Source of the DNA: Amaranthus tricolor
Lineage: Eukaryota > Streptophyta > Magnoliopsida > Caryophyllales > Amaranthaceae
Assembly (NCBI RefSeq): GCF_026212465.1
Contig: NC_080055.1
Location: 18,075,662-18,139,661 of the forward strand
DNA: 64,000 bases
Reading direction: 5' to 3'
Shown: piece after piece, positions 13,652 through 24,649 of the stretch
How positions within the stretch are numbered: the first letter of the stretch is position 1
How the letters are laid out: the number at the start of each line of letters is the position of its first letter
Translations under genes and position numbers: made by a program
The notes under the pieces: model-generated
The model's input: the letters and a program-made list of their open reading frames with translations, nothing else
Told to the model about the DNA's origin: nothing
Database searches by the model: none

Positions 13652-15093
13652 TTAAAAGTGGTTAAAGCCTTGGTTCTTTGAGGTGTGTACCGGTGGTGGT
13701 GAAATTGGTATGGGTGATGGTGGTGGTGATGGGAAATGATGGGATGATGGAGTGGATGGCTTTGGTGAGGGAGGATTACTTGGTTCAGCCGTTTTATAGG
13801 ACGTAGAGTCATCATCAAGAATAACTACTGGTCGTTTCCCTTCGTTAACAAGCCTTTTACTCTTCCTTGGAGTTGAGCCAGACTGCTTCTTAATGGGCAC
13901 AGAGACCTCCTCCTTACTAACACCAATCCACAGCTTCCTTCACAACTTCCTCCTTACTGGTTACTTCCACCTATTCCTTATCAGAACACCCTTCTACCTT
14001 CCCAGTGGCAGAGGGAACAAACTCTTGTTCCTATTTTTCAGACCTTTCCTCCTCCTGTTCCTCCATTTCTTCCTCTGTGTTTTTGGTTGCCTCCTTGTTG
14101 TACATTAATTTGTTCAGCAACATTCTCAAGGATCCCATTTTCATTTAATTTGAGATGCAAGTTACTTAGACACTTAGCACCTATCTTGTTGTTAGGACCT
14201 ACTGGAAAGTTTAGACCTAAAAGGGGAACACCAAATTTTCCAAAAACCCAGGACAACAATCCTCCATATCCTACCATGCATCTCTTAGAAATACAGTCAC
14301 TCAAGTGAGAAATCATTAACGAAGAAAAATTTATTTTAATGTTATTAGCCATACAATAAATCAAAGTAGCATCTCGTAGACTAACTTCACTACGTTTGGA
14401 ATTACGTGGTAAAATAAATCTACGTGCTATATTGTATAACAACTTGTGTAAAGGAGACAGTATGTTATGGCTAACTTTTCCTCGTTTTTCAATTATGCCC
14501 AAAAATTTCCATACAGTTTTCTCATCAATACCCGAAAATACTATTTTTGACCCAACAAAATACATATCAAACCCAGTGGTTGGCACTCCTAGCCATTCAC
14601 CCAACATCAGACTGTTGAATTCCATTTTGACTTCCTTAACATTACTGGAACAAACACCATTATCAATAGAGAAGTTTGAAATAAACTCACGCATCAATTC
14701 AGGGTAAATAGGATTGCAACAATATTCTGCCATTAATGATTCCCAAAATTGATTTTGTAAAATTGCGTGTAGTTGAGGAAAGAAGGTGGATTCATACTAG
14801 AGTTTGTCAATCCCAAAACCTACACTCATTTCCTTAGATAATTCTTTTGCGTTGGTAGGAATATTGAGCTTTGCCTTCTTGGCTGATGTTGACAACGATT
14901 TGTTCATGGCAGAGTCACTCGATCTTTTGTTACCCGCATGCATTTTAGAAGCAACAGGTGTTCCTGGCTGTTCTGATGATGGCTCAGGGGCTGCTATTTG
15001 AGGCGATGGACGAACCACCTTGAGTGGTTTAGGCTGTGTGACTTTGGGTGTCTTGTTAGATCTTTTGCCTGATGATGATTTCGGTGATTTCAT
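13652..15093 (-). pseudogene. Extra ORF downstream of pol, 'putative plant transposon protein' type, decayed
   Basis: Frame 15093-14797 (basic, Ser/Pro-rich N-terminus with KSPKSSSGKRSNK) meets one in-frame TAG. It continues in the same frame into 14733-14038, which has the hydrophobic, conserved-looking stretches EFNSLMLGEWLGVP and VSHNILSPLHKLLYN. After that a Glu-rich tail is cut by stops and a frame change into 13900-13652 (Pro/Ser-rich). The central part resembles a domain often labelled 'putative plant transposon protein', found in plant retroelements in the position of an envelope-like ORF. Function unknown. It lies on the same strand as pol, 540 bp after it. Confidence 0.6.
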
Positions 15094-15211
15094 TTTCGAT
15101 GATTGAGAGGAATTGAGAAACAGTGGACTGATTGAAGAAGAAACAGTAGGGTTTTAAGAGGGTTGTTTGAAGATTGGGATATGAAGTGATGATGGATTGA
15201 CGTGAGGGAGT

Positions 15212-15220
15212 GTATATATT
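15212..15220 (-). promoter_or_regulatory. TATA-like box ahead of the extra ORF
   Basis: The minus strand reads AATATATACA about 120 bp before the ATG at 15093, followed by a CT-rich leader with CTTCTTCAATC. This looks like a plant core promoter between pol and the downstream ORF. Activity is inference. Confidence 0.4.
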
Positions 15221-18169
15221 GAATGTGAGGGGACGTCTATTAAGGTGTTTCAATACACTTTATTTAATGTGTATAGGGGAAGTTAATGATTTCATGAAGC
15301 ATTTTGATGATCCAAATCCCACTTTTAATTAAATTTTGTTAACCATCAAAGAAAATGTTAGGATTTATAAAAATATAAAAATTGAAAAATATGAAATAAT
15401 TTTATGTGAATATAAAATAAAATAGAAATTTTATGCAACTTTAGTCTGATCAATTTAAACATGCAAATATGAGAGCATTCACAGTATTTACTCTTAAATA
15501 ATGCGTACCTGATCCTTTCGATAATTTATTTTTCAATCAAGATTTTTGTGGTTGATAGACCTTTTTAACTTTCATTTTGCCTTTGAGGATCATGCTTATC
15601 ACTTACTTCAATGCAGCTTAATCATGCCAAGTTCTATCTCATTTTTTCGTGTTGTTCCCTTGGAAGTGGTTTTGTCATGATGTCAGCTATTTGCTCGTTA
15701 GTGTTTACATGCTTGACGATGATATTTTTATTTTCAACATTTTTCTTTAGAAAACGATGTCTAATGTGGATGGGTTTTACTCTTGAATGATGCACTGGAT
15801 CTTTAGATATATACAGATGGCACTGGTATTATCGCAATAAATAGGAACACATTCAAATTTAATACCAAAATCTCTTAGCTGTTGTTTTATCCAAAGCATT
15901 TGGGAACAGCAAGCTGCTGCTGCTACATATTCTGCTTCGGCAGTGGACAATGCAACGGTGTTTTGTTTCTTGGAACACCATAATACTAAACATGAGCTAA
16001 GAAATTGTACCATACCTGAAGTACTTTTTCTGTTCACAAGATCTCCTGCATAATTTGCATCACTAAAACCTTTCAAGTCGTAGACATCACTTTTAGGGTA
16101 AAATAGGGACAAGTCATCTGTTCCCTTCAAATATCTTAGTATTCGTTTTATTGCAGTGAGATGTGATTCTTTAAGATTGGATTGAAATCTAGCACATAAG
16201 CCAACACTAAATGCAATATCGGGTCTACTAGCAGTTAGATATAACAAAGAGCTAATCATGCCTCGATACATAGTTTGATCAATATTTGTTCTATTTGGGT
16301 CTTCATCTAATCTAACATTTGTAGCCATAGGTGTATGGTTGGTTTTAGCATTATTCAAGCCATATTTCTTGAGAAGTTCTTTTATATATTTTTGTTGGTG
16401 AATAAAGATACCATTAGCTATTTGTTTAATTTGCAACCCAAGGAAGAAGTTTAGTTCTCCCATCATACTCATTTTAAATTCATTACTCATTAGGTTAGCA
16501 AATTCTTTACATAGCAATTCATTGGTGGCTTCAAAAATAATATCATCAACATATATTTGAACAACTAAAATATCAGAACCTTTATTCTTAAAGAATAAGG
16601 TTTTGTCAATTTTACCTCTAACAAAGTCATTTTGAATCAAGAACTTTGATAGTCTTTCATACCATTGTCTAGGAGCTTATTTTAAGCCATAACGAGCTTT
16701 ATCAAGCTTGTAGACATGATCAAGACAAGAGGTATTTTCAAAGCCTGGGGGTTGTTCAACAAAAACTTCTTCAATCAAGAAAACCATTTAAGAATGCACA
16801 TTTCACATCCATTTGATATAATTTAAAGTTCATGAATGCAGCAAAAGAAATTAAAATTCTAATAGCCTCTAACCTTGCTACCGGAGCAAATGTCTCGGTA
16901 TAATCAATTCCTTCTTATTGATTGTACCCTTTAACCACGAGCCTTGCTTTGTTTCTTATGATAATCCCATGCTCATCTAATTTGTTCCGAAATACCCATT
17001 TTAATCCAATCACCTTTTTGTGCTTTGGTTTGGGTTCTAAATGCCATACTTTATTTCTTTCAAATTCGTTCAATTCATCTTGCATGGCAACGATCCATTC
17101 GGAATCCTTTAGAGCTTCATCGTGATTTTTGGGTTCAAGTGATGATAGGAACGCAAAGTGTGCACAAAAATTTCTCATTTGGGATCTGGTTTGTGTTCCC
17201 TTATTCAAATCACTTACAATCAAATCAAGTGGATGACATTTTTGATATTTCCAAGGTTTAGGCACAAAATTCTCTTGTGGGAACAGTAGTTTGCTCTGGG
17301 TCATTCGCTGCTGGATCTTCATTCTGTTCTGCTACTGTATCATCTTGCTCATCTGTGGGAACAACTTGATTGGGAACAGTCTGCTGGTCCAGATGTACTG
17401 GCAGTTCATGATCATAATCTGATCTTTTTGCTTCTACTGGAATCGGCTGTTCACCTGTTGTTCCTTGATCTTGCACTTTCATTTTTTCATCATCGTCCTC
17501 TAGATTTGCAAGACCTATTTTAAAATTAATTATATCCTGTTCACTTCTCAAAAAGTTAGTTTCAACAAAAATTATGTGAACGGATTTTTCCACGCTCATT
17601 GTCCTTTTATTGTAAACTCTATAGGCTTTACTATTTGATGAATAGCCAAGAAATACTGCTTCATCACTTCTTTCATCAAACTTTCCTATATTTGGTTTTC
17701 CATTAACATGAACAAAACATTTGCATCCAAACACACGAAAATAGGAAATATTTGGTTTTACACCTTTAAGCAATTCATAGGGTGTCTTTGAGGTGATGGG
17801 TCTTATTAATACACGATTTAATATATAACATGCAGTATTGACAGCCTAGGCCCAGAAATTTCTAGGTAGACCACTAGCAATTATCATGGTTCTAGCCATT
17901 TCCTCTAAAGTTCTATTTTTTCTTTCTACCACACCATTTTATTGTGGAGTTCTTGGTGCGGAAAAATTATGACTTATTCCATGTTCATTGCAGTAACTCG
18001 TAAAGCTTGAATTTTTGAATTCTTTACCATGATCTGACGTTATGTGAATAATTTGATTATTGGTAGATTTTTGTATTTTATTGGCGAAAGAAACAAACTC
18101 ATTAAAAGCTTCATCTTTACTAATTAAAAATAAAGTCCATGTAAATCTACTATAATCATCAACAATAAC

Positions 18170-20436
18170 TAGGCATGGCCACGGTCCGGGTTGGGCCGGT
18201 TCCGTTCCGGTTCCACCCGGTTCCGGTTCCATTTGGAACCTGTCGGTTCCGGTTCCGGTTTTCGGGCGGTTCCAAACGGTTCCTTGGCGGTTCATGAGGC
18301 GGTTTCGGCGGTTCCAATTCACGGGACGGGCGGGTCGGACCATCGGTTCCATTTTTATTTTTTCTTTAAATATTTATATAATATAAAAATACTATAATAT
18401 TGCGGACGTACCTTTGATAATTACTTGATTATTAGGCAAATTCATTGTTTGTCAAGTTGTCATCGTTATTAAAATATTTACTAAAAAGAATGAAAAATAA
18501 ATTAATAAGAAACGAATCAATGATAATATCGATAAAGATGATTAATAAAAAAAGAAGGAGAAAATGGACTTGAACCTAGTACCCAAAGGAAAACTAAGCT
18601 GCCTATGTATCCCGAAGGAATCAAAGCTCACGTAGTTCTTTGTCATACCTTTTATTTTTAGTTGTTGAATGTTGATTTATCGTTGTCCGATTGATCCTAT
18701 TCGTCTTCGTCATCATCATCTGGTTGGTTAGATGCTTCCGCTGACTCTCCTCCTGACGATGATGCAGATGTATCCATCATCATCCATGGATCATCATCAT
18801 CATGTTGATCATCATCATTCCTTAGTCCTTGTGTTCGAATCTCCGCTTGATCCCAATCTTTCTTGCAAACACATATTTGAATACTATGTGGAGCAAGACG
18901 AGATCTCTTTTCGTCTAAAACTCTTCTACCTGCACTAAAAGCAGACTCCGACGCAATTGTAGAAGCAGGAATTGCAAGGATATCCTTTGCAATTCTCGAT
19001 AATATGGGAAATTTTACAGATTTTTCTTTCCACCACTCTAAAATATCATAACTACCTTGGTCAATTTCAAAGTGGTGTTTAAGATAACTATCTAATTCTA
19101 AATATGAAGTGGAGGATGAAGAAGAAGAAGATGATCCTACAAAACTATCATCTTGGCTCATCATATTAGCTATTACGGAATTATAATAAGAGGGACGTGC
19201 CGAAACGCTTGCACGCCTAGACGTATCGCGTTTTGGGTTATATACACTAGCATAATAATCATAAAGTTCTGCTAAAAGTTTTTTACAACTTCCAACATAA
19301 TTATGTACATCACTAGGTGGGCGATCTAATGATTGGTAGTAAAATCCTATTACTTTAGTAAGGACTTCTGTTTTAAAACATGGGTCTCAAATGGTTGCAA
19401 TTCCATAAATATAAGGAAAATCGGTAAAATATGCCTTCTATTTATCCATCATATCTGCAAGAATCGGCTTTAAATATGGGTTGGTATCATCATGCGTATG
19501 TTTAAGAAGATGATAAAAAATAGTACTACACTCACTTATTACTAAGTGGACGTTCGGTTCATAAACATATGAAAAAATCTTAGTTGCGTGGTCATACGCT
19601 TCTAATATTTTATGTACACCTATAGCTAGTTCCCATGTGTCATCAGTTATATAGCTAGTTCCTCTTCTTATTCTTCTTCTTCATCAATTTGTATTTCTCT
19701 TTCCACTTCTTCTGCATAATTGTGTAATTCTTGGTCGTACCCTTCTGGATAATTTGGTTCATAATTATAATTACTAATCGAAGATGTTGTTGATACCGAC
19801 GGAGTTGAAGTGGCCTTTCTTTTGGAGCTAGAACCTCCCAATGATTTTGCCACTTTAGTAACTTTTTTAGAGGCTTTTTTCAAAAAAGAAGACATGATAA
19901 TATTGAAATAATAACAGAATTAAAAAATAAATAAATAATTAATTAATAGACTAATTATGTAATTAATAAAATTAAGAAATAATTTAAAAACTAATTATGT
20001 AATTAAGAGAATAATTGCGTAATTAAGTAATTAAGTAGAGAGAGTAGGAGAAGAGATGAGTTGTGAATGAAAAAGATTGAAAGTGATGGGTATTTATAGA
20101 GAAAATGGCAACGGCTAGAAACGGCTAGTTTTCACGGTTCCAGTTCCATGGAACCGTTGGGCCGGTTCACCCGGACCGGTCCCGGTTCCGGTTCCATGGA
20201 ACCGTTGAACTGGTTCACCCGAACCGGTTCCAGTTCCAACCCGCGGTTCTTAGGCCCGGTTCATGCAGTTTATTTCCGGCGGTTTCACGGTTCTAGCAAC
20301 TTTTTTTCCGGCGGTTTCACGGTTCCGCGGTTCCGGCCGGTTCAGAACCTGTCGCGAACGGTTCCGGTTCCGGATCCGGTTCCAAGCGGTTCGGGACCGG
20401 TTCGGTTCCGAGTAACCCATCCCGTGGCCATCCTTA
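18170..20436 (-). mobile_element. Non-autonomous hAT element inserted in Sirevirus pol
   Basis: The ends are TAGGCATGGCCACGG and, read inward from the other side, TAAGGATGGCCACGG (13 of 15 match). The 8-bp target duplication ACAATAAC is perfect at 18162-18169 and 20437-20444. Both subterminal arms (about 18180-18350 and 20130-20420) are packed with GGTTCC/GGAACC repeats. The interior carries a decayed, internally deleted hAT transposase on the minus strand. Confidence 0.93.
18697..19895 (-). pseudogene. hAT transposase remnant
   Basis: The N-terminal start at 19895-19668 is Ser/Lys-rich with an acidic end. From about 19650 the minus strand reads a plant hAT RNase-H-like insert region (KIFSYVYEPN, ECSTIFYHLLK) with two in-frame stops. 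It then runs open from 19164 to 18697 with the hAT C-terminal dimerisation domain (ELDSYL, ILEWWKEKS, ASTIASESAFSAGRRVL). The BED zinc finger and catalytic middle are missing between 19668 and about 19650, so it cannot encode an active enzyme. Confidence 0.85.
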
Positions 20437-20796
20437 ACAATAACAAACACATATCAAAAGTAAAGTTCATAGAGTTACCTTTATCGCAAAATTGAGAAAT
20501 GCTAAGTAAGTTACGTTTCAAATTCTCGACTAAAAATACATTAACGATCACATGGGAACTGGACCTTCCAACCTTTCCTTTGGCGATTATCTCACCCTTC
20601 ATATTGTCATCGAAGGTTACAGTTGCCCCATTATAGGCTTCAAGTGAGAGAAATTTAGATTTTTCATCCGTCATGTGCTTGGAACACCCACTGTCGAGAT
20701 ACCATAAGCTGTTCCCCCTCACTTTGACCTGAAAACAAATTAATTGTTAGTAACAGGAACCCAGACTTCTTGGGTTCCTTGTCGATTTTGCACGAA

Positions 20797-21332
20797 TCAT
20801 TTTTTCTTAATCCATATATTATCGACATAGTTTCTGTTGGAGACAGTGTACTGTTCGCTTTTGGCACACTGGTCCTTCAAATGGCCAGTTCCTCCGCAGA
20901 AGGAACATATTTTGTCACTAGGGAGATCAACGTAAGCTTTCTTCTTGTTATTCTTAAAGTAATTAAGGCCTTTTGAATTTTTACTTTTGCATCTTGAATC
21001 CATTTGGGAGTAATTTTGATTTTCCCTTTTTCTTTTGAATTTAATTCAAGCTTATTATTGTTGATACGGGTGGATTCTAGATTCGATTTTAAATTTTGAA
21101 AATCATTGCACAAATTTTTAGTAGATGCATCATTCAATTCTTTATTTAAGCCTAATAATTTGTATTGTGATAACTCAATATTAAGAATAACATTTTCCTT
21201 TTTAATTCTCTCCATATTTTCCTTTAGAATTATATTTTGGTCCAAAAAACCGAAAAATCTATTTTGGACATCGGATCTAAAGGTGTTTATATAGGAGACA
21301 TGGTCTTTGCTTAACTTGAGCTCCTTTTCCAA
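20797..21332 (-). pseudogene. Sirevirus coiled-coil and second zinc-knuckle region
   Basis: Two overlapping minus-strand frames are seen. 21332-20877 is rich in E, K, L and N with a coiled-coil-like pattern (for example ILKENMERIKKEN). 21003-20797 carries a second CCHC knuckle, CSFCGGTGHLKDQC. In intact Sireviruses these lie in one frame between gag and protease; here they are split by a frameshift. Confidence 0.6.
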
Positions 21333-21657
21333 TTGGAGACACTTATCATTACTATTTTCTAATTTACTTTGTGTCTCCTTAAGTAACTCTATTAATTTAT
21401 TTTTACTTAATTTGGATGGATGGACAGAAAATGAGTTAGAAGAATATACTTGCTTTACTTTGGAGTTTCCTCCTTACTTTCATGCGTGGCCATGAGACAT
21501 AGGTTTGTTGTCTCTTCCTCTTGACTGCAGTTTCATCATCACTTTCAGATTCTCCTAGTGCAGCGATCATGGCTTTGCGAAAGTCGGTCTTATTAAAATT
21601 TTCTTTGCTTAACGGTCTTCTTAAATCCCTTGCCTTTCCCTTGCCCTTTTTATTTTT

Positions 21658-22545
21658 CTAAATTGGGCAATCCTTGATGAAGTGCTCGGTACTTCCACAC
21701 TTGTGGCATTCAAGATTGGTTTTAATTCTTCTTTCTTTGTTGTTTCTTTGATTTGAATACCTACTGTTCATGAAGAACTTCTTGAATTTACGTACCAGTA
21801 AGGCAGCCTCTTCCTCATCACATTCTGATTCGTCCTGTTCCGCTGCTGCCAGGGCCAATCCCTTGTTCCTGGAACTGTCTGCTGTTCCCAAATGTAATTC
21901 ATGCGTCATTTGGGAACCAGCCAACTCCCCTAGATTAAACTTTGTAAAATCTTTGGACTCCTGTATGGCAGTAACCTTGGCCCTCCAGCGCTTATCTTGA
22001 GGAAGGCTTCTAAGGATCTTCCTTACTTGTTCATCGGAGGGAATTATTCTTCCAAGAGAGACAAGTTCGTTTGTAATGTTGCTGAACCTTGTGAACATCT
22101 CTTGGATGCTTTCTCTTGGTTCCATAACAAATATTTCATATTTAGACATCAATAAATCAATCTTGGAACATTTAACTTCACTTGTTTCGTTATGGGTAAC
22201 AACCAGCAGGTCCAAAATCTGCTTGGCAGATTTGCACCCCATTATTCGATTGTGTTCATTTGGTCCAAGACCACAGTGAAGTAATTTTATGGCAAGAGCA
22301 TTTATTTCCATCTTCTGAAAATCTTCTTTTTCAAATTCAGTTATGGGTTTGGGAACAATTTCATTGTTGGAGTTAGTAGTAGTTACCTCAAAGTCTCTAA
22401 TCTCAATGACTCTCCAAACTTGATAATTTTCCGCTTTGATGAAGATCTCCATCCTAGTCTTCCAATAAGTATAGAATTTTCCATCGAACATGGGTGGTCT
22501 TTGAGTAGAGTACCCTTCTTCCATTCGCTCGTTCATAATTGACAT
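21658..22545 (-). CDS. Sirevirus-type gag (nucleocapsid) protein
   Basis: An open frame of 295 codons begins about 55 bp after the primer site. The first part has the RPPMFDGKFYTYWKTRM motif of plant Copia gag (retrotransposon gag / UBN2-type). The middle contains EMFTRFSNI and EQVRKILRSLP, typical of the Sirevirus lineage. The C-terminus has a CCHC zinc knuckle, CHKCGSTEHFIKDC. It would package retrotransposon RNA. The frame ends just after the knuckle, where intact elements usually read on, so this is probably a truncated gag. The start ATG at 22545 is the first in frame. Confidence 0.8.
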   Translation of the reverse strand: MSIMNERMEEGYSTQRPPMFDGKFYTYWKTRMEIFIKAENYQVWRVIEIRDFEVTTTNSNNEIVPKPITEFEKEDFQKMEINALAIKLLHCGLGPNEHNRIMGCKSAKQILDLLVVTHNETSEVKCSKIDLLMSKYEIFVMEPRESIQEMFTRFSNITNELVSLGRIIPSDEQVRKILRSLPQDKRWRAKVTAIQESKDFTKFNLGELAGSQMTHELHLGTADSSRNKGLALAAAEQDESECDEEEAALLVRKFKKFFMNSRYSNQRNNKERRIKTNLECHKCGSTEHFIKDCPI

Positions 22546-22599
22546 CTTGGGAACACCAGGATTTTTGTCCTCAGGGTTTCCTGATCAAATGGGAACAGG

Positions 22600-22611
22600 G
22601 CTCTGATACCA
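22600..22611 (-). promoter_or_regulatory. Primer binding site (initiator Met tRNA)
   Basis: The minus strand reads TGGTATCAGAGC two bases after the LTR end. This is the standard 12-base complement to the 3' end of plant initiator methionine tRNA, used to prime minus-strand synthesis. Confidence 0.9.
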
Positions 22612-22613
22612 AT

Positions 22614-24052
22614 TGTAGACTTAGACAGAAACGGGAACAGCAACAAGAAGGGAGGTGAATTGTTGTTGTTACAAGTTTCAGCGTTTTTGCCATGTTTTTG
22701 CGGAATTAAATAAAGTAAATAAAGCTTAAACTTAGAGCGAAATAATGAAAGAGACAACACGATTTTTACGTGGAAACCTTCTTAGCTTAATTAGAATGGA
22801 AAACCACGACCCCACGGGATTTTTAAATTCTCCACTATGTTTAAGGTAACTCGTTACAATTACATTAAACACCTTGCTTCACTCGAAGCGCATCAACTAG
22901 GCCAAACTCTCTTTACTATTGCTTCACTCAAAGCAACAAACTTAGCTTCACTAAAAGCTAAACACTTCACTAGCTTCACTCAAAGCTATCTAATCCCCTT
23001 AGACTTACCCAAGTCTAATTACAAACATCACTCAAAAACCCTTACAAAAAGGATAAAAATTCTCTAAAATAAAATCAATGAGTTGCACAAGAAAATATTA
23101 TAAAATTAATTGGTGTTTTTAAAACAAAATTTTCTTGTAAAATTCCAAAAATAATCGCATGAAATAACTAAGCTCATACGTTGGGATGTACTTGGCAACA
23201 GCCGAAAAGATTGCTTATTTATATAATTAAATTTCCTAATAAAATGGAAGAAACCAACCATTACTCCGTTATCCCAAATAATAAGGAAAATAATGTGGAT
23301 CTTAATATCCAAGGTCATCCTGCGGTTAGTCTCTAAAATAGGTATTAAACTTGACAAATTCAAGCCCACGGTTATTTAATAATACCCGTTGTTCCCAGAT
23401 ACTAATAATAGATACTGTTCACTTTAGCAGCAGTTCCCATGTACTAAAATGAGCTGCAGTTCCCTTTTTCCAATCATAACCACGGGTACTTAGACTAATT
23501 TTAGGCACGGTTATGCTTTGCTATTAATAGGGACGGTTGCCTATTATCTAATATTAGGGATGGTTATCTATTTACTAGTTTTAGGATCGGTTATTCTAAT
23601 AATAGCTAAGACTTCCTTATCAACAGCTGTTGTTCCTATATTTAGTAAATTCAATTACTCACTAAATATAAATCCTAAAATAAAGGCTTAAAAACGTTAA
23701 ATCATTTTGGAAAATACTATGCCAATTAACTTTAATAATTTATAAATGCAACAAATCAACTTTAATTAATACATCAACTAAAAATAATAATCAAAAAATA
23801 ATAACCAGAATTTTCAGTAGACGTAAGCTGACTCCAGTTCAGAAACAGTGCGCTGTCTCCATTTTCCAGTTTTGTTAGAACATCCAACTTGGGACAGTAG
23901 ACCTTCCGTCTCCATTTTACATCCCAAGCGATATAATTCATTTAACATCTTTTGGATCCTTTTGACACGTATATTTCCATAGACCACGCCATAGGTACTA
24001 TCAACAATCATAATTAAGACCGGATATCGATCTGCACACAATCTCTAAAACA
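22614..24052 (-). repeat. 5' LTR of the Sirevirus-type element
   Basis: The inner edge is well fixed: the plus strand reads TGTAGAC two bases beyond the primer site, so the LTR ends in CA on the element strand. The outer edge at 24052 is a guess from a CA (plus strand) in AT-rich sequence. About 1.4 kb suits Sireviruses. The LTR holds four diverged copies of a TTAGG-ACGGTTA motif near 23501, 23526, 23553 and 23581. Confidence 0.55.
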
Positions 24053-24099
24053 TATTCGTTTAAATAAAGTGTAGTCATCATCAAACTCAAGAGGTCCAA

Positions 24100-24300
24100 C
24101 AATTATGTATTTTAGGCCTATTGTGTATAATTATAGTGGACTCTATTTATTTAGGTTTTTCCTTTTTTTTGTTTATATATCTTGCTCATGACTGATACAA
24201 GGTAAGGGTTTTATTTCTCTACATAGTATCAGACGTAGGTTATTTTCTTCGATTTCTCATCCCCTCCATCCATCTCGAAAATAAATCAAACGCATATCCA
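24100..24300 (+). repeat. Possible remnant of a Copia LTR end and primer site
   Basis: TAGTATCAGAC at 24224-24234 resembles a mutated initiator-Met primer site. It is preceded by ACATAG and a T-rich stretch and followed by AGGTTATTTTCTTCG, an arrangement common just inside Copia 5' LTRs. No coding sequence follows. Weak. Confidence 0.3.
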
Positions 24301-24528
24301 TTGTAAGAAAAGTCATTGCATAATTGCATCAAAGTTATTCTTCAATTAATTTGGGTTGGAAGTTCATTAAATATATGTTCCACGGCCATCGATTGCTTAC
24401 ATTTTGCTATTTTAGAGTTAGTGTCTGCATTCTAACAATTTAGCACTATTTTTTTCTAATGGAAGTTCATTTTATATTTGTATTATTAATTAATTTGTGT
24501 TGGCGATTTGGTGTTTACACCCATAAAA

Positions 24529-24647
24529 AGATCACTCTGAAGGCCGCTTAACCTATTTGAGCAAAATGGCTCGGGTCGAGAAACACCAAAAGAGATCACT
24601 CTGAAGGTCACTTAACCTATTTGAGCAAAATGGCTTGGGTCGAGAAA
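24529..24647. repeat. Tandem duplication, two copies of about 55 bp
   Basis: Copies at 24529-24583 and 24593-24647, period 64 bp, differ at three positions. Both start AGATCACTCTGAAGG and end GGGTCGAGAAA. Confidence 0.85.
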
Positions 24648-24649
24648 TT

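Larger units (their letters stand above)
15634..20722 (-). pseudogene. Sirevirus pol (protease, integrase, RT, RNase H), broken by a hAT element
   Basis: Minus-strand order: protease with WYLDSGCSKHMT (20722-20440); then the hAT insertion; integrase core with VDDYSRFTW and TSDHGKEFKN (18160-17940); integrase C-terminal part (17773-17258); reverse transcriptase start (17322-16915); RT with YVDD and RNase H with LSTAEAEYVA (16640-15777); and an IADIMTKPLP tail near 15670. Stops and frameshifts separate these blocks. The pre-integrase zinc-finger region and the first part of integrase are absent: sequence jumps from just after LLSISQFCDK to VIVDDY, out of frame, and the hAT target site lies across that junction. 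Not functional. Confidence 0.85.
13640..24052 (-). mobile_element. Sirevirus-type Ty1/Copia retrotransposon, 3' LTR missing, with nested hAT
   Basis: Reading the minus strand in order: 5' LTR (about 24052-22614), primer site complementary to initiator-Met tRNA (22611-22600), gag with a CCHC knuckle, a coiled-coil region with a second knuckle, protease, integrase, reverse transcriptase, RNase H, then an extra ORF. This order and the gag type fit the Sirevirus/SIRE (Maximus) lineage. No second LTR is found between pol and the sulfate transporter, so the lower end is truncated near 13640. All ORFs are broken. A hAT element interrupts pol at 18170-20436. The upper end is uncertain. Confidence 0.8.

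Noticed and set aside
13893..14707. Plus-strand frames opposite the extra Sirevirus ORF
   Set aside because: Shadows of the minus-strand frame, which has the consistent domain-like sequence and order after pol.
18191..20495. Open frames in the hAT arms (18191-18397 plus, 20148-20495 plus, 20250-20450 minus)
   Set aside because: They are translations of GGTTCC repeats in the element arms and have no protein character.
23814..24041. 75-codon minus-strand frame near the outer Sirevirus LTR edge
   Set aside because: No family resemblance, and it probably lies in the LTR. Recorded as chance.
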